From contig OY782882.1 in the NCBI GenBank assembly GCA_963678485.1, positions 124,001 to 188,000 on the forward strand: a stretch of 64,000 nt of DNA, in the 5' to 3' direction. Position 1 is the stretch's first letter. Every line of letters starts with the position of its first letter. Positions 18,543-27,643 of the stretch are shown one piece after another. The notes beneath the pieces are model-generated. The model searched no databases. It had not been told where the DNA came from and was given only the letters and a program-made list of their open reading frames with translations. The translations under genes and the position numbers were made by a program. The stretch is from CALGYY01 sp963678485 (lineage in GTDB: Bacteria > Bacteroidota > Bacteroidia > Bacteroidales > CAIWKO01).

Positions 18543-20066
18543 TTAAAAACTATAGCGCAAACCTAATCCGATGCCCCATGAGTGATAGGAACGCGTAGGG
18601 ATTCCTTCATTGCCTTTAAATCCGTTAATACTACTTCTCCATGATGGACTCAACATAATTGCCCAACGTTCATCCAAAGGTTTAATAGCTGTTGCAGATA
18701 CATACCACGAAAATTGCAGACCTTTTGTAGCATATGATTCGGAGAGCGCCACCAAACCCGCACTGGTATTTTCCATCCATGTGTTACCTCTCAATTGTGA
18801 AGCAATGCCCAGAATTATTCCACCTTTCACATTAAACTCCATATGTCCTGCGTAGAAGCGATAGCCCAATCCCAATGGTATTTCAAAAAGAGAAATACTA
18901 CTTTTCCATGAAACATTTTTCATTGTATCAAAAGCAGTATAATTCAAATTATCATATATATTATTGATCGTGGTATCGAATTCCGTGGTCCACACTGAAT
19001 CTCCAACATGGATTACAGAATCCAGAATATAATAGTAATGCCAATATGAATTTGTATCGATTAAAATATTTTGTCCTATAAGAATTTGCTCATGAATATC
19101 CCTCGGATTGTAACAAAGCACATCTGCTTTTTGTCGGGTTTGTAAAAGTGAATACGCCAATCCTGTTTCGAAAAACCAATGCTTAAAATTATATTGCAGC
19201 GTTATTGCTATCGATCCTGAAGGCTCATTCGTACTAACACTTATATTGTTTGTTTTCTTTTCACCGGTATTTCCAAATAATGGACTAAGGTTTATACTTA
19301 AATCAAATTGCGGACGCAGTGGATATTTTTTCGCAGGAAGTGCAAACAGCTTCTCAGGAAAAGAATGATTATCACTAATCGAATTCAATGGCATTGTTTG
19401 AAGATTCTCTTTTATTATAGCCGCAGTTGACAGAAGTTCTGCATCAGAGAAATTATGCTCTTTTGTATTCCAATTCATTTGAACATTGTTCTGCTCCGAC
19501 GAATCTCCATTTGAAGTAACGGTGCTGCGATTCTCAACAGTGGTTTGATTAGTGGTTGATACAGGATTCACAGCGCTTACATTGTTCAAATCAACAGTGT
19601 TCGAATGTATACTCTGCTGAACATTCTCAGGGACAACCTTTGAAATTTCCGTATTATCGTTTGATACAAACCTCTGTGAACCGCTTGATGCTATAGTATT
19701 TATTTTATCATATTTATCATTATTGTTATTTGTTGATGCGATATAATTATTATCATTTCCAGTATTTACCTTGTAAGTGGAGAGTGGCGCCTGGGAGATA
19801 GTTCGCGATTGAATAGAACTGGGAGCATTGACCATTTTTGCTGAAGGACTGATATTAATAAAATGACTCACTGTAAAATATTCAATTGCTGTGATCATTA
19901 AGAGTGCAACCACAATACTTGTGTATTTTGACATAGGATTGCGCCAGAAGTTGTACCAAAACATCCGTTTCCGGATATTCGAGGCAAGCTTTGCAGGTGG
20001 CTGAACCTCCCAATGTTCCAAGGCCTCCCTGCTTAAGCGGTCAATATGTTGCATGGTTTCTTTCAT
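18543..20066 (-). CDS. membrane protein with anti-sigma-like N-terminus and outer-membrane-barrel-like C-terminus
   Basis: This 507-residue protein has no N-terminal signal peptide. Instead it has a cytoplasmic-looking segment of about 48 residues, one membrane helix at about 49-67 (SIVVALLMITAIEYFTV), a long Asn/Ser-rich linker to about residue 240, and a C-terminal region (about 250-507) with alternating hydrophobic strands that ends GIGLGLRYSF, a typical outer-membrane barrel end. Its start overlaps the end of the ECF sigma gene by four bases. The layout suggests an anti-sigma or signal-relay protein whose C-terminus folds like a porin barrel. That a single chain spans both membranes is inference. 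No catalytic motif is seen. Confidence 0.65.
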   Translation of the reverse strand: MKETMQHIDRLSREALEHWEVQPPAKLASNIRKRMFWYNFWRNPMSKYTSIVVALLMITAIEYFTVSHFINISPSAKMVNAPSSIQSRTISQAPLSTYKVNTGNDNNYIASTNNNNDKYDKINTIASSGSQRFVSNDNTEISKVVPENVQQSIHSNTVDLNNVSAVNPVSTTNQTTVENRSTVTSNGDSSEQNNVQMNWNTKEHNFSDAELLSTAAIIKENLQTMPLNSISDNHSFPEKLFALPAKKYPLRPQFDLSINLSPLFGNTGEKKTNNISVSTNEPSGSIAITLQYNFKHWFFETGLAYSLLQTRQKADVLCYNPRDIHEQILIGQNILIDTNSYWHYYYILDSVIHVGDSVWTTEFDTTINNIYDNLNYTAFDTMKNVSWKSSISLFEIPLGLGYRFYAGHMEFNVKGGIILGIASQLRGNTWMENTSAGLVALSESYATKGLQFSWYVSATAIKPLDERWAIMLSPSWRSSINGFKGNEGIPTRSYHSWGIGLGLRYSF

Positions 20067-20644
20067 ATAACTAACTTATATTTCGTTTCGTTGGTCATTT
20101 TTTTTTGAAGGCCGAGCACAATGGCTCTGCGGGCTTTCATGAGTTGTGTCTTACTTGTGTTTATAGAAATCCCAAGAGAATCTGCAATTTCTTGATGCGT
20201 ATATTCTTCGAAAGCATATAGATTAAATACAGTTCTGTATCCATCTGGAAGTTCATTAATGATCTTCACTATTTCTTCGGGCGAACATTGTTCAAACATT
20301 GAATCAAGCTCATCTTCCCGAGGATCTTCAACCCATTGATCAGAATAATTATCAATACTTTCAGTGAAGCGATATTTCTTCTGATCTCTAAGATAATTTA
20401 ATGTATGATTGATAAGCACCCGGCGCATCCAGGGATATAGAGCAGTTTCATTATCCTGTTTCATGGTGTGCAGCTTCTTAAAAATCTTCACAAAACCTTC
20501 CTGCAACAAATCCTCTGCCTCTACCCTATTTCTTGTATAACGAAGACATACCCCGAACAGTCGCGCTGCATACGTACTGTATAGCGCGTCCTGAGCGGCT
20601 TTACTGCCCCTGACACATCCTTGAATCAATTCCTTATGGGTCAA
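20063..20644 (-). CDS. ECF-family RNA polymerase sigma factor
   Basis: This 193-residue sigma-70 family protein has region 2 at about 20-90 (YSTYAARLFGVCLRYTRNRVEAEDLLQEGFVKIFKKL, WMRRVLINHTLNYLRD) and region 4 at about 125-185 (LPDGYRTVFNLYAFEEYTHQEIADSLGISINTSKTQLMKAR). It should direct RNA polymerase to a regulon that cannot be identified here. The downstream gene overlaps it by ATGA and has an N-terminal cytoplasmic domain plus one membrane helix, so it may act as its anti-sigma factor. A -7-type box, TATCTTTG, lies 29 bases upstream of the start. Confidence 0.93.
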   Translation of the reverse strand: MTHKELIQGCVRGSKAAQDALYSTYAARLFGVCLRYTRNRVEAEDLLQEGFVKIFKKLHTMKQDNETALYPWMRRVLINHTLNYLRDQKKYRFTESIDNYSDQWVEDPREDELDSMFEQCSPEEIVKIINELPDGYRTVFNLYAFEEYTHQEIADSLGISINTSKTQLMKARRAIVLGLQKKMTNETKYKLVI

Positions 20645-20672
20645 AATCCTGAAAGGTTTGAATTAGGTACAC

Positions 20673-20680
20673 CAAAGATA
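20673..20680 (-). promoter_or_regulatory. possible -7 box of the sigma factor gene
   Basis: On the minus strand this reads TATCTTTG, a match to TAnnTTTG, 29 bases upstream of the sigma factor ATG. No clear -33 box was found. Confidence 0.4.
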
Positions 20681-20699
20681 CGAAATGGTTGCCTGAGTT

Positions 20700-21101
20700 G
20701 TTGAGTAACTAGGTTATGGGGTTATGGGGTTATGGAGTTTTTATGGTTATTGGGGTTAAAGGGTTGCTGGGGTTATTCGGTAATTGAGTTAATTGGTTGA
20801 TTAGTTAAATGGTTAATTAGTTAGGACTTCAGGGCACATCGGCAACCCATGAACCAGTCATTCCGGATTTAATCCGGAATCCTTCTTTTTACGTTAGTAG
20901 AGTTTTTGGGTTATTGAGTTATGGGTTATTGGGTTATTGGGTTATTGGGTTATTGGGTTATTGGGGTCTTTGGGTTATTGGGTTATTGGGGTCTTTGGGT
21001 TAATTGGTTAATTGGTTAATTGGGTTATGGGGATGGTGGCAACTTCAAAATTAAAAAACAAAAACGGTCCCCGAGTGACGGTCGAGGGGTAGTCGAGGGG
21101 T
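20700..21101. repeat. degenerate and tandem short repeats in a gene-free stretch
   Basis: The 593-base gap between the sigma factor and the transporter has no gene. It holds runs of the octamer GGGTTATT, best preserved at about 20922-20970, variants such as GGGGTCTTT, a TTAATTGG run at about 20999-21022, and two head-to-tail copies of GTCGAGGGGTA at 21079-21100. This is slippage-type minisatellite DNA; no coding frame or RNA gene is seen. Confidence 0.75.
20860..20880. repeat. extragenic palindrome
   Basis: ATTCCGGATT at 20860-20869 and its exact inverse AATCCGGAAT at 20871-20880 flank a single T. The hairpin is followed by a CTTCTTTTT run. It resembles repetitive extragenic palindromes that are scattered through many Bacteroidota genomes and may end transcription. 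Confidence 0.65.
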
Positions 21102-21237
21102 AGCCAAGAGGTGGTCACTTCATAATGCTTTCAACAATTAGTATTTATCGATACCAATAAAGAATAGGAGATTCCATCAAACCACCTATTCTCCATAGTT
21201 TAAAAACCATTGGATTGCCCGTTATAAAGACAATTCT

Positions 21238-22908
21238 CTATAAAAAGAAAAGAATCAGCAGCTGTGGTACCAGGATACGAAGGAACATCACTAACGGATA
21301 TACCGTTGCATAAGCCACTGCTGGGGCTTCGGATTGCGCTATACCATTGGCATACGCAAGAGCGGGAGGATCGGTCATGCTACCCGATAGAAGACCGCAA
21401 ATCTCGAAGTAGTTCATTTTGAGCACCCATCTTGAGAAAAAGCTGACCAACAAAATTGGCACAAGCGTAATTATTGCTCCATATCCCATCCAGATTAAGC
21501 CATCCCCAGACAATAATGTCGGAATAAACTTTTCTCCTGAACGCAGACCAATACTTGCAAGGAATAATACAATGCCCAGTTCTCTAAGCATTAGATTGGC
21601 ACTCGGCGTTGTATAAGAGGTGAGCGAAAAACGATAACCATAACGACTTAGCAAGATGGCGATAATCAGCGGTCCTCCAGCCAAACCAAGCTTAATGGGA
21701 TTGGGCATGGAGGGAATCATCAATGGTATACTCCCAAGAATTACACCCAGTAAAATTCCAATAAACAATGGTATTATGTTAGGTTCATTTAATCGTTTGA
21801 TTGAATCGCCCAGTTCGTCGGCTACTTTATGAACCGATTCTTCTGTTCCAACAACCGTAAGCTTATCTCCCATCTGTAAATGCAGACTTGGAGAAGCAAT
21901 AAATTCAATACCTGAACGCACTACACGAGTGATATTAATATTGTATCGGTTACGAAGCTTAAGCGAGCCTAAGGCTTTTCCTATTACATAGCGACGTGTC
22001 ACCAACACCTGATGCGAAACCAGATTACCCGGAGCACCACTAAGATCAAGGTCACTCTTTACACCAAGCAAGGTAACAACATGATTTAAAACTCCCTTCT
22101 TCGCGACCACAAGTAATACATCATCTTCAAAGACTACTGATCCAGAAGACGGGGCATACAGCTCGCCATCATGCAATACCCGCGAAATAACCATTTCAGA
22201 AGGAATCATCCTTGATATTTGCAAGATAGTTTTATTAAAGAACTCCGGATTAGTCAATTTCACGCATACACGCTCCGGCACTTCGTCAGCAGGATGCTGG
22301 CGTTGTTCAAAGGCAGCCAATTCTGTCGTAAGAGATATGCGATTAAAACGTCGCAACACTAGCATTGTCATAATAATCCCGAGCACTCCAAAAGGGTAAG
22401 CTACTGCATAGCCAAGACCGATATCAGGAACTTGCCCTGTCACAGGATCTGCGCCCACTTGCTTTAATGCTTCCTGTGCAGCACCAAGTCCGGGAGTATT
22501 CGTGACCGCACCCGACATCACTCCAACCATTACTGACAAGGGCATCCCTGTCACAAAATGTATAACTAATGTGGTAAGTCCTCCAAGAAGAACAATGGCT
22601 AATGCCAGCAGATTTAAGGTAATTCCTCCTTTTTTGAAAGATGCAAAAAAGCCGGGACCGACCTGCAATCCAATAGAAAAGACAAAGAGTATGAGCCCAA
22701 AATCCTTAACGAATTCAAGCACTTCATTATTGACACCAAAACCAAAGTGGCCTAAAGCAATCCCAGCAAAAAGCACAAAGGTAATCCCTAAGGAAACCCC
22801 AAAGACCTTAATCTTACCCAAGGCTACGCCTACTGCCACTACCAATGCATATATCAGCACGGTATGCGCCACTGTATCACCCCACCACAGATCGTAAAAC
22901 CACTTCAT
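21238..22908 (-). CDS. yidE: YidE/AspT-type putative transporter
   Basis: The 556-residue product matches the AspT/YidE/YbjL family layout: about five membrane helices, two TrkA-C (RCK-C) domains at roughly 200-365 (SEMVISRVLHDGELYAPSSG, YNINITRVVRSG, MGDKLTVVGTEES), and a second set of five to six helices. Typical phrases are VGPGFFASF, GAVTNTPGLGAAQEAL, and in the second half GSMTDPPALAYAN. The transported substrate is unknown for this branch; AspT itself exchanges aspartate and alanine. I chose the start at 22908 (MKWFYDLWWG); an upstream in-frame start at 23001 would add 31 residues not expected in the family. The gene is monocistronic here. Confidence 0.9.
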   Translation of the reverse strand: MKWFYDLWWGDTVAHTVLIYALVVAVGVALGKIKVFGVSLGITFVLFAGIALGHFGFGVNNEVLEFVKDFGLILFVFSIGLQVGPGFFASFKKGGITLNLLALAIVLLGGLTTLVIHFVTGMPLSVMVGVMSGAVTNTPGLGAAQEALKQVGADPVTGQVPDIGLGYAVAYPFGVLGIIMTMLVLRRFNRISLTTELAAFEQRQHPADEVPERVCVKLTNPEFFNKTILQISRMIPSEMVISRVLHDGELYAPSSGSVVFEDDVLLVVAKKGVLNHVVTLLGVKSDLDLSGAPGNLVSHQVLVTRRYVIGKALGSLKLRNRYNINITRVVRSGIEFIASPSLHLQMGDKLTVVGTEESVHKVADELGDSIKRLNEPNIIPLFIGILLGVILGSIPLMIPSMPNPIKLGLAGGPLIIAILLSRYGYRFSLTSYTTPSANLMLRELGIVLFLASIGLRSGEKFIPTLLSGDGLIWMGYGAIITLVPILLVSFFSRWVLKMNYFEICGLLSGSMTDPPALAYANGIAQSEAPAVAYATVYPLVMFLRILVPQLLILFFL

Positions 22909-23240
22909 TTCAGTTTCAATTTGTGGACAAAGATACAGTGAATTTTGGGAGGGGAGGAACGTAGAGTGCCTAAAAAAAACTACTTTTGGGGTAGAAGGCA
23001 CAAAGGGTATTTTAAGGCCACGAAGACACTAGGTCACGAAGGTTATATTGGAGGCTTTGAAGACATCAAGGATAATTAAGGAATTAAGGTCGCGTTAGGA
23101 AGGTTTGAATTGGTTGAAATTGCGAAGAACAATACTGTGAGTTGAAATTAATTCGGATCCTCATTTTTATAAAGCAATTTTAAACTAAGAATTAGGATAT
23201 ATCGAATTGTAATAAAGAAGAACTCAACGATTTTATATAG
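22909..23240. other. gene-free stretch upstream of rmuC
   Basis: This 332-base stretch contains no convincing ORF. It holds short direct repeats resembling CCACGAAG and TCACGAAGG around 23018-23042, typical of degenerate intergenic repeats. It must include the divergent promoters of the transporter and of rmuC, but no clear boxes were identified. Confidence 0.5.
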
Positions 23241-24731
23241 ATGAATATCATGACTTATATTATTATTATTGGTTTGACATTAATCAACACCTTATTGTTG
23301 ATTTTTCTGATGTTTCGAAAAACCAAAGTGGACACTGATGAGTTGAAAAGCAGTATACAATCGGTGACATTGCAGCTAAAGGAGGATCTGCGGCTTAATC
23401 GTGAGGAGGCTTCTGATAGTGCAAAGCAGAACAGAGAAGAATTGAATAATACATTGAAGGATTTTCGCAAGGAAAGTGCAGAGAACCAGCGGGTGTTCAG
23501 CGAGGAGATGAAAGTAAAATTCGATGAGATACGAGGAGAACATAAGAACCTTACTGATAAGACGGTGGAGCAGTTGGAGAAGGTATTACTGAAGGTTGAG
23601 GAAAAACTGAATGTACTGAATGAGCAGGCGAAGGTTGATAATGTAGCTAACCGAGAATCTATTACCAAGGTCTTTAAGGATTTTCAGGAAGTCTTCGATA
23701 AAAACATTAATGCCTTTAATGAATTACAACGGGAGAAGTTTGGGCAGATGGAGACGCGGCAAACTGAGCTAATCCAATCGACAGAAAAAAAATTGGAGCA
23801 GATGCGGGAAACCGTTGATGAGAAGTTACAAAAAACACTTAACGAACGACTGGGACAATCATTTGAAACGGTTGGAAAACAGTTAGAGGCAGTGCAGCTT
23901 GGCTTAGGCGAGATGAAGACACTGGCGCAGGATGTTGGCGGATTAAAGAAAGTTCTTTCAAATGTGAAGCAACGCGGTGGCATGGGTGAAATTCAGCTGG
24001 AGATGTTACTCGAGCAAATTCTTGCACCTGAGCAATACGAAGCCAATGTCCGTACTAAAGAAGGCTCATCCGATCTCGTTGAATTTGCAATTAAATTACC
24101 GGGACGTGATGACCAACATTCAAGGGTATTACTTCCCATCGACGCAAAGTTTCCAAAGGACGTTTATGAACAGTTGCTGGACGCCTACGAAGGAGCGGAT
24201 CCCGGGGCAATTGAGATTGCTAATCGCAATATTGAGAACGTTATTAAAAAGATGGCCAAGGATATTCGTGACAAATATATCGACCCGCCGCACACTACAG
24301 ATTTCGCGATAATGTTTCTTCCATTCGAAGGCATTTATGCAGAGGTGATTCGTCGCTCCCATCTGCTCGAGCAGTTACAGCGTGAATTTAAAATTGTGGT
24401 TACTGGTCCTACAACACTCGCGGCTATCCTCAACAGTCTGCAAATGGGCTTTCACACACTGGCACTACAAAAACGCAGCAGTGAGGTCTGGGCAATTTTG
24501 GGTGCAGTTAAAACTGAATTCGAAAAATTTGGAGGCTTGCTCGACAAGGCGCATAAACATATCAGCAGTGCCGGAGAAACCATCGAACAACTGCAAGGCA
24601 CTCGGACAAAAGCAATCAACCGTAAATTAAAAGATATTTCTATGCTCCCAGCAGAGGAGAGTGCTTCACTCCTCCCCGGCATGGAACAAGACAATATCGG
24701 CACTATAGGATCTGATCAGGACGAGGACTAA
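23241..24731 (+). CDS. rmuC: RmuC-family protein
   Basis: This 496-residue protein starts with one membrane helix (residues about 3-24), followed by a long coiled coil with heptad-like Glu/Lys/Leu pattern to about residue 210, then the RmuC domain at about 220-460. Family phrases include GGMGEIQLEMLLEQILAPEQYE, LLPIDAKFPKD, DYIDPPHTTDFAIMFLPFEGIYAE (here KYIDPPHTTDFA), VVTGPTTLAAILNSLQMGF. The domain has a nuclease-like fold and acts in limiting DNA rearrangement in E. coli, but its exact activity is unsettled. It is the last chromosomal protein gene before the tRNA and the inserted element. Confidence 0.93.
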   Translation: MNIMTYIIIIGLTLINTLLLIFLMFRKTKVDTDELKSSIQSVTLQLKEDLRLNREEASDSAKQNREELNNTLKDFRKESAENQRVFSEEMKVKFDEIRGEHKNLTDKTVEQLEKVLLKVEEKLNVLNEQAKVDNVANRESITKVFKDFQEVFDKNINAFNELQREKFGQMETRQTELIQSTEKKLEQMRETVDEKLQKTLNERLGQSFETVGKQLEAVQLGLGEMKTLAQDVGGLKKVLSNVKQRGGMGEIQLEMLLEQILAPEQYEANVRTKEGSSDLVEFAIKLPGRDDQHSRVLLPIDAKFPKDVYEQLLDAYEGADPGAIEIANRNIENVIKKMAKDIRDKYIDPPHTTDFAIMFLPFEGIYAEVIRRSHLLEQLQREFKIVVTGPTTLAAILNSLQMGFHTLALQKRSSEVWAILGAVKTEFEKFGGLLDKAHKHISSAGETIEQLQGTRTKAINRKLKDISMLPAEESASLLPGMEQDNIGTIGSDQDED

Positions 24732-25110
24732 TCAAGAGAATCATTCTACAATTATAACAATCTATTGGATTTACTTTTGAATATTTTGCGATAGCTGTAT
24801 AGTATTTATAGAAACAAGAAATCTGAGTCCTTATTCATCGTTTGATGTGGAATTCCCTAGCTATTCTGACACTTTAAGAATAGCCATATATGAGTTATCC
24901 TGAAAATCGAAACTCTTTCTAAGCCCAGCTTTTCGCTTTTTCAAGTTATCCAATCCCATATTAGACAGGAAGGTTTTCCATGGTTAATATTGAGATAGAA
25001 CAATACAAACTGATTAATTGACAACACACAATGTCTATATCTCACAAAAACAATATTGCATTTTTTTTAAAGAATAAATCCATTTAAGAAAATTGTTTTA
25101 CCTTTGTTGC
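24732..25110. other. gene-free stretch between rmuC and the serine tRNA
   Basis: No gene is seen here. A 7-bp hairpin (CTATTCT at 24861-24867 with AGAATAG at 24877-24883) lies about 130 bases past rmuC and might act as a weak terminator, but lacks a T run. The tRNA promoter lies at the end of this stretch. Confidence 0.5.
25099..25106 (+). promoter_or_regulatory. -7 box of the serine tRNA gene
   Basis: TACCTTTG matches TAnnTTTG and ends four bases before the first base of the tRNA, the position expected for a promoter that starts close to the mature 5' end. A -33 box is not obvious. Confidence 0.5.
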
Positions 25111-25198
<88 letters not shown>

Positions 25199-25220
25199 GC
25201 GGTTAGACGCAAAACCGCGA

Positions 25221-25254
25221 AAAACCCCGAAAACCATGTGTTTCCGGGGTTTTT
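25221..25254 (+). terminator. terminator after the serine tRNA
   Basis: AAAACCCCG at 25221-25229 pairs with CGGGGTTTT at 25245-25253 and is followed by T. It lies 23 bases past the tRNA and separates it from the recombinase gene. Confidence 0.75.
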
Positions 25255-25438
25255 CATTTCCAGCCTCGAAGCAAGAAATGGTATCAAAATCACCTAGTCC
25301 GTGGGATAAATCGTGACCTATAACGATTTACAAGAATAGGTCACGTTTCCGATTCGTTTTACCTGTTTTTCAAATATTTGCGCCTTGTCAAGTGACCTCA
25401 TGAGTTTATTTTTAACCCATTAAACAGGAGGCAATTTT

Positions 25439-26656
25439 ATGACAAGATCAATGATTTCTTTGTTGTTCATTATCAGGAAGAACAAAGCATTAAAAAACGG
25501 GGAAGTCCCCATTTACCTGCGTATCACGTGCAGAAAACAGTCAGTGGAAGTCGCCATTGGCCGGAAAATCAATCCCGATCTTTGGAGTGCTCAGCTTGGC
25601 GGGGCTAAGGGAAATACCAAAGAAGCCAGGGATATTAACGACATGATTTCCGATGTAAAGAACCAGCTACGGGAAATCATGCGGCAGATGCGGGATGACG
25701 GCGCTGAATTAACGCCCCTAACCTTAAAGAACAAATGGCTTGGTATCAACCCGGACGAGAAAACAATACTGGGGATTTTTCAGGAACATAATGATAAGGT
25801 ACGGCAACTGGTCGGTAAAGACTTTGCCGACGGCACAAGAGAGCGTTATGAGGTCACTTATAGGCATGTGAAGGAATTTATCCGCTGGAAATACAAGAAG
25901 GATGATCTTCTCCTGGGTGATCTGGACCATGCTTTTATTACAGAAATGGAGTTCTACCTGAAAACCATGCGCAAATGCTGCCACAATTCAGCTATTAAGT
26001 ACATCAAGAATTTCAAGAAAATTGTCCGCATTGCCTTGGCAAGTGGCTGGCTAAGGGTTGATCCCTTTGCTAATTATAAGATGTCGCTGAGAAAAGTTGA
26101 CCGGGGTTTTCTGTCGGAGGACGAATTGTCAGCTATCCAGAACAAGGAATTTCCTTGCGAAAGGCTCCGCCAAGTTCGTGATATTTTTCTGGTTGGTTGC
26201 ATGACCGGCCTTGCTTATTCAGATTTGAAAAAACTCAGTCCCGATAACCTGGTAAAAGGTGATGATGGGAATCTGTGGATTCATGTTAACAGAACCAAGA
26301 CCGATGTTCCAAGCCATATCCCTCTATTGCCCTTGGCGGCTCAGATAATTGACCAGTACAGCACTCATCCCTATTGCGTGAGTAAAAATGTATTATTACC
26401 AGTTTCATCCAATCAAAAACTGAATGCGTACCTGAAAGAAATCGGCAATCTTTGCGGCATTACCAAAGACCTGAGTTCACATATTGCCCGGCATACCTTT
26501 GCTACTACGGTAACCCTTAATAATGACATCCCAATCGAGAGCGTTTCAAAGATGCTTGGCCATAGCTCTATAAACATGACAAAGACCTATGCCCGGCTCC
26601 TTGATAAAAAGGTGAGTAATGATATGCAAAAGCTATTTCAGAAGTACACCAATTGA
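25439..26656 (+). CDS. tyrosine recombinase (integrase)
   Basis: This 405-residue site-specific recombinase has an N-terminal arm-binding domain (about 1-95), a SAM-like core-binding domain (about 105-205) and a C-terminal catalytic domain (about 215-400). Catalytic residues are visible as His348-x-x-Arg351 (HIARHTFAT), His375 (LGHSS) and the nucleophile Tyr384 (TKTYARLL). The site of the first catalytic Arg, usually in TGLRxxD, reads TGLAYSD, as in several Bacteroidota element integrases such as IntDOT that lack this Arg. A strong Shine-Dalgarno AGGAGG at 25426-25431 precedes the ATG by seven bases, unusual for this phylum. It should integrate and excise the element at the neighbouring tRNA-Ser gene. 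Confidence 0.95.
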   Translation: MTRSMISLLFIIRKNKALKNGEVPIYLRITCRKQSVEVAIGRKINPDLWSAQLGGAKGNTKEARDINDMISDVKNQLREIMRQMRDDGAELTPLTLKNKWLGINPDEKTILGIFQEHNDKVRQLVGKDFADGTRERYEVTYRHVKEFIRWKYKKDDLLLGDLDHAFITEMEFYLKTMRKCCHNSAIKYIKNFKKIVRIALASGWLRVDPFANYKMSLRKVDRGFLSEDELSAIQNKEFPCERLRQVRDIFLVGCMTGLAYSDLKKLSPDNLVKGDDGNLWIHVNRTKTDVPSHIPLLPLAAQIIDQYSTHPYCVSKNVLLPVSSNQKLNAYLKEIGNLCGITKDLSSHIARHTFATTVTLNNDIPIESVSKMLGHSSINMTKTYARLLDKKVSNDMQKLFQKYTN

Positions 26657-26663
26657 AACAGAG

Positions 26664-26692
26664 ACCCCAGAAATTCTGGGGTTTTGTTTTTT
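26664..26692 (+). terminator. integrase terminator
   Basis: ACCCCAGAA and TTCTGGGGT form a stem with the T-rich tract GTTTTGTTTTTT after it, eight bases past the integrase stop codon. Confidence 0.85.
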
Positions 26693-26782
26693 ACAAAGCA
26701 AAGATTTGAAAAACCTCGAAAACGAATCGGAGGGTACATATTGAACTCTTTCTAGTCCTAACTTTGTAAAAACCTCATTCCC

Positions 26783-26950
26783 ATGCCTGGTATAGCAAAA
26801 ACAATTTCCCAGATTGCAGTTGAATACGGAATCCACCGAAGCACCCTCTACAATTGGCTCAAACCGATAAAGATGAAACTAAAATTAAATGGGAAAGCTC
26901 TTAGGCCTTGGCAAATACAACTTATTTATGATTTTTTAGATAAGCCATAA
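26783..26950 (+). CDS. 55-residue helix-turn-helix protein
   Basis: ATG at 26783 opens a 55-codon frame ending at TAA 26948-26950. The start MPGIAKTISQIAVEYGIHRS followed by TLYNWLKPI is a classic helix-turn-helix, like the first residues of excisionase or merR-like small regulators. A tail with KMKLKLNGKALRPWQIQLI follows. It lies just behind the integrase and its terminator, where a directionality factor or regulator is expected. DNA binding is inferred from the motif; whether it acts in excision or in control of the neighbouring operons is unknown. The frame is shorter than usual ORF cut-offs. Confidence 0.65.
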   Translation: MPGIAKTISQIAVEYGIHRSTLYNWLKPIKMKLKLNGKALRPWQIQLIYDFLDKP

Positions 26951-26968
26951 CTTTCCTAAGAATAAAAA

Positions 26969-27565
26969 TCAGTTTGTTTTTTTTGCATTTTCAATTAATC
27001 TTTCTAATTCATCCAGATCAGCATAGGCAATGTTGAAGATATAATTGAAGATTAAATCTTGCCCCGGAATAATTCCGTCATAATCAATATCGACACCATC
27101 AAAATCAGGATTAATTGGGATCTCAAATTCAATAATCCACCATTTTTCTATTTTTAAAGATATTTCTCTAATGCTATTTATATAATTAGGGTTCAAAACA
27201 AAATCACTGTCAATCAGAAATTTTTGAAGATTATGAGCAATTCTATTTCGTTCATCTTTAATTCTTAGAATCTCCTCTAAATCACTACTTGAAATAGCAT
27301 TACTTTCCAATAACCAGTCACAAGACGCTAGAAATGTATTGGCTTTACCTTTATACTTTTTTGCCAATATTAATTCTTTGTATTTTTCGGACATGCCCCA
27401 TTTCCCTTCTTGATAATGGTCACTGTAAAACATAAATATCCTGTCAATAATAATGCTCTTCATGATCTCGTAGAATGCTAAAAACAAGCTTGTTTCTATG
27501 AGGTTTTTTTTTACTCCTTTGGCATTAAAAAATTTACTCCAGTCGCTGTCAGACTTATCATTCAT
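26969..27565 (-). CDS. HEPN-like protein, possible RNase/abortive-infection factor
   Basis: This 198-residue helical protein contains R106-N-R-I-A-H111, which fits the Rx4-6H motif of HEPN ribonucleases, within a helix DERNRIAHNLQKFL. No signal peptide or membrane segment is seen. It ends 18 bases from the small HTH gene, in convergent orientation, and is the last gene of the minus-strand cargo block that carries the graspetide genes. HEPN proteins often act as toxins or defence RNases, so a protective or addictive role for the element is plausible. The motif alone is modest evidence; a non-catalytic HEPN or unrelated helical protein remains possible. Confidence 0.5.
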   Translation of the reverse strand: MNDKSDSDWSKFFNAKGVKKNLIETSLFLAFYEIMKSIIIDRIFMFYSDHYQEGKWGMSEKYKELILAKKYKGKANTFLASCDWLLESNAISSSDLEEILRIKDERNRIAHNLQKFLIDSDFVLNPNYINSIREISLKIEKWWIIEFEIPINPDFDGVDIDYDGIIPGQDLIFNYIFNIAYADLDELERLIENAKKTN

Positions 27566-27643
27566 AGATTAAATTTTGAATTCTCGCATATTGTCTGATT
27601 GTTTAGTAGATACCATGCAGTTTTTGAGGCTATAAAAATATTG

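Noticed and set aside
20700..21101. CRISPR array
   Set aside because: The repeats are short, directly adjacent and drift in sequence; there are no unique spacers or cas genes.
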